Shown: positions 7,453 through 18,226, numbered from the stretch's first letter. The stretch: 64,000 nucleotides of DNA from Flavobacterium sp. DG2-3 (GCF_030730925.1 NZ_JAVAMB010000017.1:38475-102474), one strand, 5' to 3'. Notes: generated from the letters alone by a model not told the origin. Numbers and translations: made by a program.

Positions 7453-9207
7453 ATGAAAGCAAAAGCATTCGATACTGGATTATTCAAACGAATATTAAAA
7501 TATACGCGTCCTTATAAATGGCGTTATTATGGCGTTATCCTATTTGCCATTTCGCTGTCTATCTTCGCTGCACTTCGTCCTTATTTATTAAAAGAAACGG
7601 TCGATGGTTACATCAAAACTCATGATAAAATGGGGTTGTTGATGTACATCATTTTGATGGGCGTGGTTTTGCTGATGGAGGTTTTTTCGCAATTCTATTT
7701 TGTTTATTGGGCAAACTGGCTCGGGCAGGATATTGTAAAAGATATTAGAACGAAACTTTTCAAGCACATTTTGAGTTTCAGAATGAAATATTTTGATTTG
7801 GTTCCAGTTGGACAACTTGTTACGCGTGCTGTTTCGGATATTGAGTCGATTGCGCGAATTTTCAGCCAAGGTTTGTTTATGATTATAAGCGATTTGATGA
7901 AAATGGTTGTAGTCTTGATTTTTATGTTTTACATGAACTGGAAACTGACCTGGATTGTTATCGTTGCAATGCCTATTTTGGTTTACATTACTAGAATTTT
8001 TCAGCGTAAAATGCAGGTTGCTTTTGAAGAAGTACGAACACAGATTGCTAATATGAACTCGTTTGTGCAGGAACGTGTTACGGGAATGAAAATCGTACAG
8101 CTTTTTAACCGCGAAAAAATAGAAGCCGAAAACTTTAAAGAAATCAATAACAAACACAGAGTCGCTTGGATTAAAACCATTTTATACAACTCGATCTTCT
8201 TCCCGATTGCCGATATTATTTCGTCTATTACTTTAGGTTTGGTTGTGGTTTATGGCGGATTCCGAATATTAAACGGTGATCATTTTACGACTTTTGGAGA
8301 TTTGTTTTCATATACGATGTTTATCGGAATGCTGTTTAATCCATTAAGACAAATTGCGGATAAATTTAATGAGATGCAATTGGGAATGATTGCGGCCAAT
8401 CGTGTTTTTGATATTATCGACACTCAAGATCACATTCAGGATACAGGAACAATTGAAGCTCCAGTTTTTAACGGAAAAATTGATTTCAAAGACGTTCGCT
8501 TCAGTTATATACCAGAAGAAGAAGTTATAAAAGGAATTGACTTATCGGTTTCGGCTGGACAGACTATTGCCATTGTTGGTTCGACAGGTGCAGGAAAATC
8601 TACGATTATTAATTTACTGAATCGTTTTTACGAAATTAACAGCGGTACGATTTGCATTGACGGAGAAAATATCGAAAATTATACTTTGGCTTCGTTAAGA
8701 AAACAGATTGCTGTCGTTCTGCAAGATGTATTTTTGTTTGCCGATACGATTTATAATAATATCACTTTGCATAATCCAGAAATTACGAGAGATAGAGTAA
8801 TTGATGCTGCGAAGAAAATTGGCGTTCATGATTTTATTATGAATCTGCCCGATAATTATGATTTTGATGTAAAAGAGCGCGGTGTTATGCTTTCGTCTGG
8901 ACAAAGACAGTTGATTGCTTTTTTACGTTCGTATGTAAGTAATCCGAGTATTTTAATTTTGGACGAAGCGACTTCTTCTATCGATACGTATTCTGAAGAA
9001 ATGATTCAGCGCGCAACAGAAACGATTACAAAAGGAAGAACTTCGATTATTATTGCGCACAGATTAGCAACAATTGTAAATGCAGATAAAATTGTGGTGA
9101 TGGATAAGGGATTAATTGTTGAACAAGGAACGCATCAGGAATTATTGCAAAAAACTGATGGGTACTATAAAAATTTATATGACTCGCAATTTGCCGTGGC
9201 AAATTAA
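7453..9207 (+). CDS. ABC exporter, fused permease and ATPase (MsbA-like)
   Basis: This 584-residue half-transporter has a six-helix transmembrane domain (about residues 15-320) followed by a nucleotide-binding domain. The ATPase motifs are complete: Walker A GSTGAGKST at about 374-382, Q-loop VVLQDVFLF, signature LSSGQRQ near 480, Walker B ILILDEATSSID near 500, and the switch His in IIIAHRLAT. Such homodimers export lipids, lipid A precursors, drugs or peptides; the cargo cannot be told here. The signature has SSGQ where LSGGQ is usual, a common variation in this group. The histidine kinase gene follows after 16 bp, so the two are likely one transcript. Confidence 0.93.
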   Translation: MKAKAFDTGLFKRILKYTRPYKWRYYGVILFAISLSIFAALRPYLLKETVDGYIKTHDKMGLLMYIILMGVVLLMEVFSQFYFVYWANWLGQDIVKDIRTKLFKHILSFRMKYFDLVPVGQLVTRAVSDIESIARIFSQGLFMIISDLMKMVVVLIFMFYMNWKLTWIVIVAMPILVYITRIFQRKMQVAFEEVRTQIANMNSFVQERVTGMKIVQLFNREKIEAENFKEINNKHRVAWIKTILYNSIFFPIADIISSITLGLVVVYGGFRILNGDHFTTFGDLFSYTMFIGMLFNPLRQIADKFNEMQLGMIAANRVFDIIDTQDHIQDTGTIEAPVFNGKIDFKDVRFSYIPEEEVIKGIDLSVSAGQTIAIVGSTGAGKSTIINLLNRFYEINSGTICIDGENIENYTLASLRKQIAVVLQDVFLFADTIYNNITLHNPEITRDRVIDAAKKIGVHDFIMNLPDNYDFDVKERGVMLSSGQRQLIAFLRSYVSNPSILILDEATSSIDTYSEEMIQRATETITKGRTSIIIAHRLATIVNADKIVVMDKGLIVEQGTHQELLQKTDGYYKNLYDSQFAVAN

Positions 9208-9223
9208 GTCATGATGATACTTT

Positions 9224-10798
9224 TTGAAATTTAGAATAAAAAATATTACTTCTCGACGCGCGTTCTTAATATACGTCATTGTTTCGATTCTGATTACCGT
9301 TTTATCTGTTTATATTTTAAGTAATCTTATTACTGATCTTACAGAAAAAGCGAATGAAGATGCATCGTTGCGTACTTTAGTTAAAAAACAGGAATTCATG
9401 TCTCAGGAATTTTCAAAATTTCTGGAGCAGGAAAAAAAGATAGCGCATGTTCTAAAAATAAGCAACTCCAATAATCTTGATAATAATCTGCAGCTTATGT
9501 CTCAGCTGCAAGACAACAGCAGATTGGTCGAGAATACTTGGTTTCAGATTAATGAAAACCCTATTCAGTACGGGAACAAAACTATCTCAGATGAAACCAA
9601 AAATGATATAAAAGCTTTTCTTCTGCAGCAAAATAAAAAGGCGCAGCATGTAAGTATTGTTGTTCGTCAGGGAAAAGAATTGGTTTGGCGTATTTACTTC
9701 AAACTGATTTCAGATGATAATACTGTTGTCAAATATGGTTATGACATTAATTTAAGATTGCTGCATACTTATTTTTCTAAAACAGACAAAACGGCTTCCA
9801 ACTATGCTTTTGTTTTTGATAAAAAAGGAACATGCCTTTATCATCCAGAAGCCGCTTTTATTGGAAAAAACATTTTTAAGATTTCGTCATTTAATCCTTG
9901 TGACACTATTTTTAGAGAAAAAGATGATTTTGTAAAAAGAGTTACAATGTCTGAGTTTTTGAAACTCGATGTAATACGTTTTACCCAAAAACTGGATGTT
10001 AAAAATTCTAATTGGTTTATCTCCGTTAATTTTCCGAAAATCTTTGTAGACGAAAATGTAGCGATTATTAAAAGATATTCGACTTTAACCTATTCGATTA
10101 CGACTATAATGTTGTTATTGATTTTTTATCTTTTCTCTTATGCCAACAGGCGTGCCTACCGAGAAAAAGGTATTGCGATAAAAGAGAAAAATAAGCTCTT
10201 GGTCGAAAACGAAAAAATCATCAAAGAAAAAGCGCTAATCCAGTTACAGCAATTAAAAGAGCAGATTAATCCGCACTTTTTATTTAATTCGCTCAACTCC
10301 CTTTATATGCTTATAGGAAGTGATATTAAAGTGGCGCAGAAATTTACATTAAACTTATCTCGCATTTATCGTTATTTAATTGATCCGCCAGAAAAGAACG
10401 TTGTTCCTCTGAAGGACGAACTTTTATTTATCGAAAAATACATCTTTTTACAGCAGACTCGTTTTAAAGACGAATTATTCTTTTCTATAGAAATCGAAAA
10501 CGAAACTGCTTTAAACAAACACATCCCCTATCTATCTTTTCAGATTGCGGTAGAAAATGCTATTAAGCATAATACTGCCACTCAGGAAAGTCCCTTAACT
10601 ACAAAAATCCTGATTCAAGAAAACCAGGTAATCATTAGCAACAATCTCCAGAAGAAATTGGCTGCAGAACCGAGTACTAAATTTGGGTTAAACTACCTAA
10701 AGAGTATTTACAACTATTATTCAAAAAACGATTTTAAGACATCAGAAAAAGATGGCTATTTTGTTTGTATTCTTCCATTAATAAACATTCACTCCTAA
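9224..10798 (+). CDS. LytS/YehU-type sensor histidine kinase, probably TTG start
   Basis: This 524-residue membrane kinase has TM1 at residues 13-35, an extracytoplasmic region of about 250 residues that reads like a Cache-type sensor (FVFDKKGTCLYHPE), TM2 at about 287-306, then a His_kinase (PF06580) domain LKEQINPHFLFNSLNS with H351 and a short ATPase domain with VENAIKHN. The only start that keeps TM1 is TTG at 9224, since an in-frame stop lies just upstream. The matching LytTR regulator is encoded 7.5 kb downstream, beyond the protease and SusCD genes. The kinase probably senses an extracellular ligand linked to the import system (inference). It lies 16 bp after the ABC exporter gene. Confidence 0.88.
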   Translation: MKFRIKNITSRRAFLIYVIVSILITVLSVYILSNLITDLTEKANEDASLRTLVKKQEFMSQEFSKFLEQEKKIAHVLKISNSNNLDNNLQLMSQLQDNSRLVENTWFQINENPIQYGNKTISDETKNDIKAFLLQQNKKAQHVSIVVRQGKELVWRIYFKLISDDNTVVKYGYDINLRLLHTYFSKTDKTASNYAFVFDKKGTCLYHPEAAFIGKNIFKISSFNPCDTIFREKDDFVKRVTMSEFLKLDVIRFTQKLDVKNSNWFISVNFPKIFVDENVAIIKRYSTLTYSITTIMLLLIFYLFSYANRRAYREKGIAIKEKNKLLVENEKIIKEKALIQLQQLKEQINPHFLFNSLNSLYMLIGSDIKVAQKFTLNLSRIYRYLIDPPEKNVVPLKDELLFIEKYIFLQQTRFKDELFFSIEIENETALNKHIPYLSFQIAVENAIKHNTATQESPLTTKILIQENQVIISNNLQKKLAAEPSTKFGLNYLKSIYNYYSKNDFKTSEKDGYFVCILPLINIHS

Positions 10799-10884
10799 AA
10801 AAAAGCCACTCACTCCTTTTTGTTTTTTTCCTTAACTAAAATAAAATAGTTTCGGATCGAAAATTAACCTAAACTTAACATCTG

Positions 10885-13482
10885 ATGAAGGAAAAGTCAT
10901 TCCTGCATAATTTGGTAACAATTTGCATACTTTTATTATTATTATCACCGCTTACTGTTCAATCTCAAAAGGAAAAGAAGAACAAAAAAGAAGATACAAC
11001 TGAAATTAAAAAAGATTCTACCGATTCTAAAAAAGGTAAAAAATATGGTGACCTTGTAAAAAAGGGCGTTGTCAAAAAAGGACTTTTCAATATTATTCAG
11101 GTTAAAACCGATGTTTATTTTGAAATTCAAGACAGTTTATTCCAAAGAGAGTTTTTAGTTGTAAACAAATTATCTCAAGTTCCTTTTCAAGTAAACGAAG
11201 CTGGTTTAAATAAAGGAATGAATTATGAAAACAAGATTATCAGTTTTTATAAAGATACCATTGCAAAGAAAGTTTGGGTAAAATCGTATGTGCCAAAAGT
11301 TTCTTCTCCAAAAGAAGATGCCATTACACAATCGGTTCAAAATAATTTTGCCGAATCGATTATTGAAGTTTTTGATATTGAAACAAAAAATAATGATTCG
11401 ACAGCTGTTGTAATTAAAGTAAATAAGATTTTTGACGGAAAACAAAAAAGCTTCAATGATGTTTTGAGCAACATTGGTTTTGGCGGTTCGGTAAAATCTG
11501 AGCTTTCTTATATTGAAGGTTTAAAATCTTTTCCAAAAAACATTGTGGTAAAATCGCAGCTGACTACTTCTGTTAGCGAAGGCGGTCCTGCATTATCTGT
11601 AACTCTTGGTGTTACAAGCAATATTATTTTATTGGATAAAACTCCTATGAAACCTCGTTTTTCTGATAATAGAATTGGTTTCTTTACAGAAAAACACTGG
11701 TATTTTGCCGACTCTCAGCAGGCAATGCTTGAAAAAGAATTAATAACACGCTGGCGTTTAGAACCTAAAAAGGAAGACGAAGAGCGTTATTTAAAAGGTG
11801 AATTAGTAGAGCCGAAAAAACCAATCGTTTATTACATCGACCCGTCTACTCCAAAACAATGGAGAAAGTATATTATTGATGGCGTACACGATTGGCAGGC
11901 AGCTTTTGAAAAGGCAGGATTTAAAAATGCCATTATCGCAAAAGAACCTACTGAACAAGATTTGGATTTTGATATTGACGACGTACGCTATTCTGTAATT
12001 ACGTATGCTGCATCTCCAAAATCAAACGCTATGGGACCTTCTGTGGTTGACCCAAGAAGCGGTGAAATTATCGAATCTGATATTATCTGGTGGCATAATG
12101 TTATGACTTCGCTTCAAAGTTGGATGCGTATTCAGACTGGCCCAATCGATCCGAAAGCTCGCGGAAATAAATTTAGTGACGAACATATGGGAGAGGCAAT
12201 TCGTTTTGTTTCTTCTCACGAAGTTGGTCATACTTTTGGTTTGAAACATAATATGGGTTCTTCTTTTGCTTATGATGTTGAATCATTGCGTTCTAAAGAA
12301 TTTACAGCAAAAATGGGCGGAACTGCTCCGTCTATTATGGATTACGCACGCTACAATTATGTGGCTCAGCCAGAAGACAATGTAACGGTTATTACTCCAA
12401 AAATTGGAGAATATGATAAATATGCTATTGAATGGGGTTACAGATGGTATTCGCCTAACGAAAACGAGACAGCAAAACTAAACGCCTTAATTACAAAACA
12501 TCAAAATGACCCCATTTATTTCTATGGCCAGCAGCAGGAAAATATCGTTGATCCGCGTTCGCAATCAGAAGATTTAGGAAATGATGCCGTAAAAGCAAGC
12601 GAATACGGTTTAAAAAACCTTAAACGTGTTGTCGAGAATATCTTAAACTGGACTTACGATAAAGATCAGTCTTATTATGAAACAGGAAAATTGTACATCG
12701 GCACGATCGGTCAATGGCAATTGTACAATCGTCACGTAATGAATAATATTGGTGGGGTTTATTTGAATGAAACGGTTCACGGAGATAACAAACAAAGCTA
12801 TATTCCAGTTTCTGCTGAGATGCAGAAAAGGGCTGCCGATTATTTAGCTAAAAATGTACTTACGATTCCGCAATGGCTATTTTTCAATGACATTTTAGAC
12901 AAAACAAATCCGCTGAAAGATTCTCCTCTTGGACCTTACGAATATACTCCGTATACACTTTCGAGAGAATTACAATATAGTATTCTGTATGATTTATTGA
13001 GCGATGATCGTTTGCTGAGAATGACTGAAAATGAATTGTATCAGCGAAATAAATCCAAAGATCCCGTTTTTACCGTAAATGATTTGCTTAAAAAAATGCA
13101 CCAAAGCGTTTTTGCTGCAACAATTGCCAATAAATCATTATCGATTCTGGAGCGTATGACACAAAAGAATTACGTAGATGTTTTAATTGTTTCGACCAAT
13201 AAATTATTTGAAAAAACAGATGCTAAGAAACTATTAGATATTCAGCAGACTTTAAATATGCCTCATTTGTGCACGTATTTAGATAATGCCCACATGGCAA
13301 AAAACATTAATCAATCTTCTTTAAAAAGAGTTACAGAAGTGACTTCAGATAAAAAAGGAGAATTAAATAAAGTGCTTCAATTATTAAAAACTAAAAAGAA
13401 CACAGGAAACCAATCTACCCAAAACCATTACCGCGATTTGATCCAACGAATCGAAAAAGCTCTAAATAACACAACCTTTTAA
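10885..13482 (+). CDS. Secreted zinc metalloprotease, metzincin-like (DUF5117/DUF4953 family)
   Basis: This 865-residue protein has a signal peptide (first about 27 residues) and a Lys/Asp/Thr-rich linker. An N-terminal DUF5118/DUF5117-like part follows, then the protease core with HEVGHTFGLKH at residues 445-455. This is the full metzincin zinc site HExxHxxGxxH, and a downstream SIMDY serves as Met-turn. The C-terminal part fits DUF4953. Flavobacterial relatives of similar length are annotated as zinc-dependent metalloproteases. The gene starts a protease-SusC-SusD cluster (16 bp to SusC), suggesting that it trims proteins to peptides for import. Substrate and exact location (periplasm or surface) are inferred. 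Confidence 0.88.
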   Translation: MKEKSFLHNLVTICILLLLLSPLTVQSQKEKKNKKEDTTEIKKDSTDSKKGKKYGDLVKKGVVKKGLFNIIQVKTDVYFEIQDSLFQREFLVVNKLSQVPFQVNEAGLNKGMNYENKIISFYKDTIAKKVWVKSYVPKVSSPKEDAITQSVQNNFAESIIEVFDIETKNNDSTAVVIKVNKIFDGKQKSFNDVLSNIGFGGSVKSELSYIEGLKSFPKNIVVKSQLTTSVSEGGPALSVTLGVTSNIILLDKTPMKPRFSDNRIGFFTEKHWYFADSQQAMLEKELITRWRLEPKKEDEERYLKGELVEPKKPIVYYIDPSTPKQWRKYIIDGVHDWQAAFEKAGFKNAIIAKEPTEQDLDFDIDDVRYSVITYAASPKSNAMGPSVVDPRSGEIIESDIIWWHNVMTSLQSWMRIQTGPIDPKARGNKFSDEHMGEAIRFVSSHEVGHTFGLKHNMGSSFAYDVESLRSKEFTAKMGGTAPSIMDYARYNYVAQPEDNVTVITPKIGEYDKYAIEWGYRWYSPNENETAKLNALITKHQNDPIYFYGQQQENIVDPRSQSEDLGNDAVKASEYGLKNLKRVVENILNWTYDKDQSYYETGKLYIGTIGQWQLYNRHVMNNIGGVYLNETVHGDNKQSYIPVSAEMQKRAADYLAKNVLTIPQWLFFNDILDKTNPLKDSPLGPYEYTPYTLSRELQYSILYDLLSDDRLLRMTENELYQRNKSKDPVFTVNDLLKKMHQSVFAATIANKSLSILERMTQKNYVDVLIVSTNKLFEKTDAKKLLDIQQTLNMPHLCTYLDNAHMAKNINQSSLKRVTEVTSDKKGELNKVLQLLKTKKNTGNQSTQNHYRDLIQRIEKALNNTTF

Positions 13483-13498
13483 TACACAACCCAAAAAC

Positions 13499-16400
13499 AT
13501 GAAGAAAATTTTACAAGCCTTACTGCTGTTCCTGGCCATCGCAGGATATTCGCAGGAAACCCGAACCATCTCGGGAATTATTCTAGATGAAAATGATCAC
13601 CAGCCTATTCCTGGAGCTTCGATTTTTGTTGAAAACAATTCTATCGGAAGCAAAACATCACAATCAGGAATTATTCAGAGTGAAAGCATCGGAACTACAA
13701 CAGATTTTGATGGAAAGTTTCAATTAAAAATAGGAAAAAAAGTTTCTGCTTTGAGAATCACTTTCATGGGATATCAGCCTTATACCCTTGAATTGTCTGC
13801 TCAAAAAGAATATACAATCAACTTAAAATCTGAGGTTGCAAAACTTCAGGAAATTGTGGTAACTGGATACCAAAAAATTGAAAAGAGAAAACTGACAGCT
13901 GCGATTACAAAAGTAGATATGGCTTCTATTCAGCAAGCTGGGGTTTCTAGTATCGACCAATTGTTAGTTGGACAAGTTGCTGGAGTTGCAGTTACTACAC
14001 CATCAGGAGCGCCTGGAGCAGCTGCAAAAATCAGAATTAGAGGTACAGCTTCTTTAAACGGCTCTCAAGATCCTTTATGGGTTTTAGACGGACTTCCATT
14101 AGAGAATAATGATGTTCCTAAAAACTACGATAAAGACAATATCGATGTTCTAAACAACTACTCTATCGCTGGTTTAAATCCAGATGATATTAAAGACATT
14201 ACCATCTTAAAAGATGCGGCGGCAACAGCTATTTATGGTGCTCGTGCAGCAAATGGTGTAATTGTGGTTACAACCAAAAAAGGAAAAAGCGGTAAAATGT
14301 CTATTAGTTTCAACACGAACACATTTATTACGTTAAGACCAGAAATGTCAAAATTAAATTTGATGAATTCAAATCAAAAAGTTGATTTTGAACTTGGTTT
14401 GGCTAGCCGTGCTGATTTGACTTACAGAGACACCGGTGGTGATGTTGCTCGTATCCTGAATGGAGCGAATGAATTAGACGCATACAGAACCGGTGGATTC
14501 TCTTCTTTGAGTCCGCAAACACAGCAATCAATTAATAGTTTAAGAGGAATTAATACCAACTGGGGTAACTTATTATACCAAACTGCAATTAATACGCAGC
14601 ATGGTTTAAGCTTATCTGGAGGTGGCGAAAGATCAGATTACTATTTCTCTTTAGGATACTATGATGAAAAAGGAACTACTATTGGAACGGGCTTAAAACG
14701 TTACAACTTAACTTTAAAAAACAATTTTGAAATAACTGATAAATTTAAAGTTGGTGTTGGAATTTTTGGTTCTGAAAACAAAACTACTTCTTATATCACA
14801 GATACAAGCGGTTTTACCAATCCTGCTAATTATTCAAGAAACGTAAATCCTTATTTGACTCCTTACAATGCTGACGGAAGCTACAAATATGATCCAGACA
14901 TCGCTGGTTATTCTGATATTTATGTTCCTTTCAACTTCATCGAAGAAAGAAACAACACTTCTTACGATTTAAAAACTAGAGCAATTAAGGCTATATTAGA
15001 CGCTGAATATAAAATTACAAAAGACTTAAAAGTAACCAGCCAATTAGGTTTACAGTTAGACAACAGCTCAAGCGAAAAATTTGCTGGGAAAGAAACTTAC
15101 TTTACAAGAAGAACAAAAGAACAAACACGTTATTACAAAGACGGAAAATACAATTATTTCCTTCCTACTGGCGGTATTATTCAAAATTCAAACACCGACT
15201 TCTTTCAATATAACCTAAAAACAATGGTTAATTATAGCAAGACTTTGGGTGAAAAACATGAAATTGAAGCAATGGTAGGTAATGAGTTGAGAAGAACTTA
15301 CGCTACAAGTATTGCTACAAAAGGTTTTGGTTTTGACGAAAACACATTGACAACACAACAGATTATTTTCCCAAATTCAGATTTTGCAAACAATCCTGAA
15401 TACAGAACATATACAAAAAACCAGAACGAAAATGCTTTTGCTTCTTTCTACGCAACTGGTTCTTATACTTACGACAGAAAATATAGTTTCTTCGGAAGTG
15501 TTAGATATGATGGTTCTGACTTATTTGGTGTAGATCCTAAATACAAATACTTACCGCTTTGGTCTGTATCTGGATCTTGGTTAGTTTCTCAAGAGAAATT
15601 CCTTCAAGACAGCAGAGTGATTTCTAATTTAAGACTTCGTTCTTCTTACGGTTTACAAGGAAATATTGATAAAGGAACTTCTCCTTTCGTAGTTGGGAAT
15701 AACAAAATAACAACTATTTTGCCTGGAACAACAGAGCCAACAATCGTTGTTATAAGCCCACCAAACGATAAATTGCGTTGGGAAAAAACACAAAATACCA
15801 ACTTTGGTTTAGATTTAGGATTATTCAATAACCGCATCAGCATTGTTACAGATGTTTACGGAAGAAAAAGTACAGACTTAATTGGTATGAGATCTTTACC
15901 ATTAGAAAATGGTTTTGAGTTTACAAACATGAACTGGGCGCAAGTAAGCAACAAAGGGTATGAAATCGCTATTGCGACAAAAAACATTAACAATCCTAAT
16001 TTTAAATGGACCACAAACATCAACTTTGCTCATAACAAAAGTAACGTTGACCGTTTAGAAATTCGTGACAACACTTATACGCCAAACCAACAAGGTCACG
16101 CTGTAAATGCTGTTTTCGGATTTAAAACAAACGGAATTGATGAAAATGGTTACCCATTATTTGTAAACAAAAAAGGAGAAACTGTAAACGCACAGACTTT
16201 CTTTGGTTTATTTGATCCTTATGCAGACTTTTTCCCTGGAGAATTTGCACAATCAAGTTTAACGGCTGCAGAATTTAGAGATTTATTTGTTTATTTAGGC
16301 GACAAAGACCCAAAATTTACTGGAGGTATTACCAACACATTTAAAGTTAGCAATTTTGATTTTACAGTTGCAGCAGCTTTCAATTTAAAACAAACTGTAG

Positions 16401-16837
16401 TTAAAACACCTCCTTACAACGGAACACAAGTAGATAGAGGACAAAACTATACTACAGATATTTTAAATGCTTGGTCGCCAACAAATACATCTTCTAATTT
16501 ACCTGGAATTACAAGTAAAGATTCTGGAACAGGAGATTCTTATTTAGCGTACTTATGGTTTGCTGGAGGAAATAACATTCCAACATACAACTATTTAGAT
16601 ACATGGGTGAGCGAAATGAGCTATATGAGATTGAGCAGTATGCGTTTAGGTTATACATTCCCTAAAGCTTTCACAGATCAAATTAACATTCAAAGCATCA
16701 GATTAAATGTTGAAGCAAGAAACCTATTTGTAGTAGGTTCAGATTTCAAAGGATATTTTGATCCTGAGACATACGGAAACATTTATGCACAGCCAGTTCC
16801 TAGATCATTTACTATAGGATGTAATGTAACTTTCTAA
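13499..16837 (+). CDS. SusC/RagA family TonB-dependent outer membrane transporter
   Basis: This 1112-residue outer membrane transporter has, in order, a signal peptide, a carboxypeptidase-D-regulatory-like domain (about residues 23-105, TISGIILDENDHQPIPGASI), a TonB-box-like stretch EIVVTGYQ, a plug domain (about 115-260, with VWVLDGLPLE-like and ILKDAAATAIYGARAANGVI motifs) and a C-terminal beta-barrel ending in aromatic residues. There is no N-terminal STN domain, so anti-sigma signalling is not expected. The N-terminal domain carries a short Ser/Gln-rich insert between two SIG tripeptides. It is followed by a SusD gene after 11 bp and preceded by a protease gene, a layout like RagAB peptide importers rather than a polysaccharide locus. 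The ligand is inferred. Confidence 0.96.
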   Translation: MKKILQALLLFLAIAGYSQETRTISGIILDENDHQPIPGASIFVENNSIGSKTSQSGIIQSESIGTTTDFDGKFQLKIGKKVSALRITFMGYQPYTLELSAQKEYTINLKSEVAKLQEIVVTGYQKIEKRKLTAAITKVDMASIQQAGVSSIDQLLVGQVAGVAVTTPSGAPGAAAKIRIRGTASLNGSQDPLWVLDGLPLENNDVPKNYDKDNIDVLNNYSIAGLNPDDIKDITILKDAAATAIYGARAANGVIVVTTKKGKSGKMSISFNTNTFITLRPEMSKLNLMNSNQKVDFELGLASRADLTYRDTGGDVARILNGANELDAYRTGGFSSLSPQTQQSINSLRGINTNWGNLLYQTAINTQHGLSLSGGGERSDYYFSLGYYDEKGTTIGTGLKRYNLTLKNNFEITDKFKVGVGIFGSENKTTSYITDTSGFTNPANYSRNVNPYLTPYNADGSYKYDPDIAGYSDIYVPFNFIEERNNTSYDLKTRAIKAILDAEYKITKDLKVTSQLGLQLDNSSSEKFAGKETYFTRRTKEQTRYYKDGKYNYFLPTGGIIQNSNTDFFQYNLKTMVNYSKTLGEKHEIEAMVGNELRRTYATSIATKGFGFDENTLTTQQIIFPNSDFANNPEYRTYTKNQNENAFASFYATGSYTYDRKYSFFGSVRYDGSDLFGVDPKYKYLPLWSVSGSWLVSQEKFLQDSRVISNLRLRSSYGLQGNIDKGTSPFVVGNNKITTILPGTTEPTIVVISPPNDKLRWEKTQNTNFGLDLGLFNNRISIVTDVYGRKSTDLIGMRSLPLENGFEFTNMNWAQVSNKGYEIAIATKNINNPNFKWTTNINFAHNKSNVDRLEIRDNTYTPNQQGHAVNAVFGFKTNGIDENGYPLFVNKKGETVNAQTFFGLFDPYADFFPGEFAQSSLTAAEFRDLFVYLGDKDPKFTGGITNTFKVSNFDFTVAAAFNLKQTVVKTPPYNGTQVDRGQNYTTDILNAWSPTNTSSNLPGITSKDSGTGDSYLAYLWFAGGNNIPTYNYLDTWVSEMSYMRLSSMRLGYTFPKAFTDQINIQSIRLNVEARNLFVVGSDFKGYFDPETYGNIYAQPVPRSFTIGCNVTF

Positions 16838-16848
16838 TACAATTAAAG

Positions 16849-18168
16849 ATGAAAAAATTCTCAAAATATATATTCCTTTTTATTGCTTCAATTGCGGTAA
16901 GCAGTTGCGACGAATATCTGGATATCACTCCTGTCGGAAAAGTGATTCCAGAAACTTTAGAACAATTTCGTGCGGTTTTAACAACTGGTTATTCAACATA
17001 TCCAGAGCACAAAGCATTGACATCTATGCGTACAGACGAATTGACTTTAAATGAAGAAAGCGATCGTACTGTAGGTTACAGAGATATTCATATCTGGAAA
17101 GACGGAAACCCAGACCAATTCACCAAAACATTTCCGTACCAAGGTCTATACACTACTATTTTTTATGCGAATGTAGTAATCAATGAAGCTTCAAAAAAAG
17201 TAAAAGATTCTCCTGAGAAAGACCAATTAATTGGAGAAGCTTATGCACTAAGAGCCTTAGCTTATTTTGACTTGGTAAATCTTTATGGAAAGCCATACAA
17301 TGCGGCAACAGCAGCTTCAGACAAAGGAGTTCCGCTAGCTTTAGAAATCGACTTAGAGCAAGCTTTTGTTCCGCAAAGTGTTGAAGTTATTTACAACCAG
17401 ATTATTTCAGATACTAATGAAGCTGAAAAGTTACTAAATGTAAATTCTCAAACTAAAGGCATAAACTATCGTTTTTCTAAAGTTGCTTTGTATAGCTTTC
17501 AAAGCCGAATTTATCTTTACCAGCAGCAATGGCAAAAATCTCTAGATGCTGTCAATAAAGCACTTGCCATAAACAGCAACTTGGTTAATCTAAATTCGAC
17601 TTCTGTTATTCCAACAAAGTTTGATGCTGCAGAATCTATTTTAGCTATAGAACCTGGCTATACTACCGATATTATGGAATCTTCTTTCGCATCAGCAGAT
17701 TTAATTAATACTTATAGCAAAACAACAGATTTGCGTTTTCCTCTTTATTTTTCAACTAGCGGAAGCAATTACATAATTAAAAAAGGAAGATTCGACGAGA
17801 ACAAATGTACTATCAGAACTTCTGAGTTATATTTAACAAAAGCTGAAACGTCTGTAAAATTGAACAATATTGCAGATGCTAAAACAACGGTTTTAAGTTT
17901 TGCAAAAAACAGATATTCTGCAACAGGATACGCACAGCTTGAAAGCGAAGTAAACGCGATGAATGCAGCAGATTTAACCAACTTTATTCTAGCAGAAAGA
18001 CAGCGCGAATTTGTCGTTGAAGGTCAGCGTTGGTTTGATTTAAGAAGAACAACTCAAAAACAGATTGTTCATACCTTAAAAGGAGAAAATTATACTTTGA
18101 TACAAAATGATCCGCGTTATACTATTATTTATCCAGCAGACGCGAGATTGAACAATCCCAATCTATAA
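16849..18168 (+). CDS. SusD/RagB family substrate-binding lipoprotein
   Basis: This 439-residue surface lipoprotein works as the lid and ligand binder of the SusC partner encoded just upstream. The signal MKKFSKYIFLFIASIAVSSC ends in a lipobox Cys20, followed by DEYLDITPVGKVIPETLEQF, the typical SusD start. TPR-like helices are recognisable (GEAYALRALAYFDLVNLYG, YRFSKVALYSFQSRIYLY), as is the C-terminal ERQREFVVEGQRWFDLRRT signature. It is somewhat shorter than the usual 480-600 residues, in line with RagB-like forms. A strong terminator follows, closing the operon. Confidence 0.95.
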   Translation: MKKFSKYIFLFIASIAVSSCDEYLDITPVGKVIPETLEQFRAVLTTGYSTYPEHKALTSMRTDELTLNEESDRTVGYRDIHIWKDGNPDQFTKTFPYQGLYTTIFYANVVINEASKKVKDSPEKDQLIGEAYALRALAYFDLVNLYGKPYNAATAASDKGVPLALEIDLEQAFVPQSVEVIYNQIISDTNEAEKLLNVNSQTKGINYRFSKVALYSFQSRIYLYQQQWQKSLDAVNKALAINSNLVNLNSTSVIPTKFDAAESILAIEPGYTTDIMESSFASADLINTYSKTTDLRFPLYFSTSGSNYIIKKGRFDENKCTIRTSELYLTKAETSVKLNNIADAKTTVLSFAKNRYSATGYAQLESEVNAMNAADLTNFILAERQREFVVEGQRWFDLRRTTQKQIVHTLKGENYTLIQNDPRYTIIYPADARLNNPNL

Positions 18169-18190
18169 TACACCTATTGTTTTTTTTTTA

Positions 18191-18226
18191 AAGGTTCAGT
18201 TTTTACAGCTGAACCTTTTTTTTTAT
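18191..18226 (+). terminator. Intrinsic terminator after SusD
   Basis: A nine-base-pair stem AAGGTTCAG / CTGAACCTT is followed by eight or more T. It separates the import operon from the regulator gene. Confidence 0.88.

Noticed and set aside
7588..8157. Long minus-strand ORF of 189 codons under the ABC exporter gene
   Set aside because: It is fully inside a well-supported gene and has shadow-type composition rich in His, Asn and Phe.
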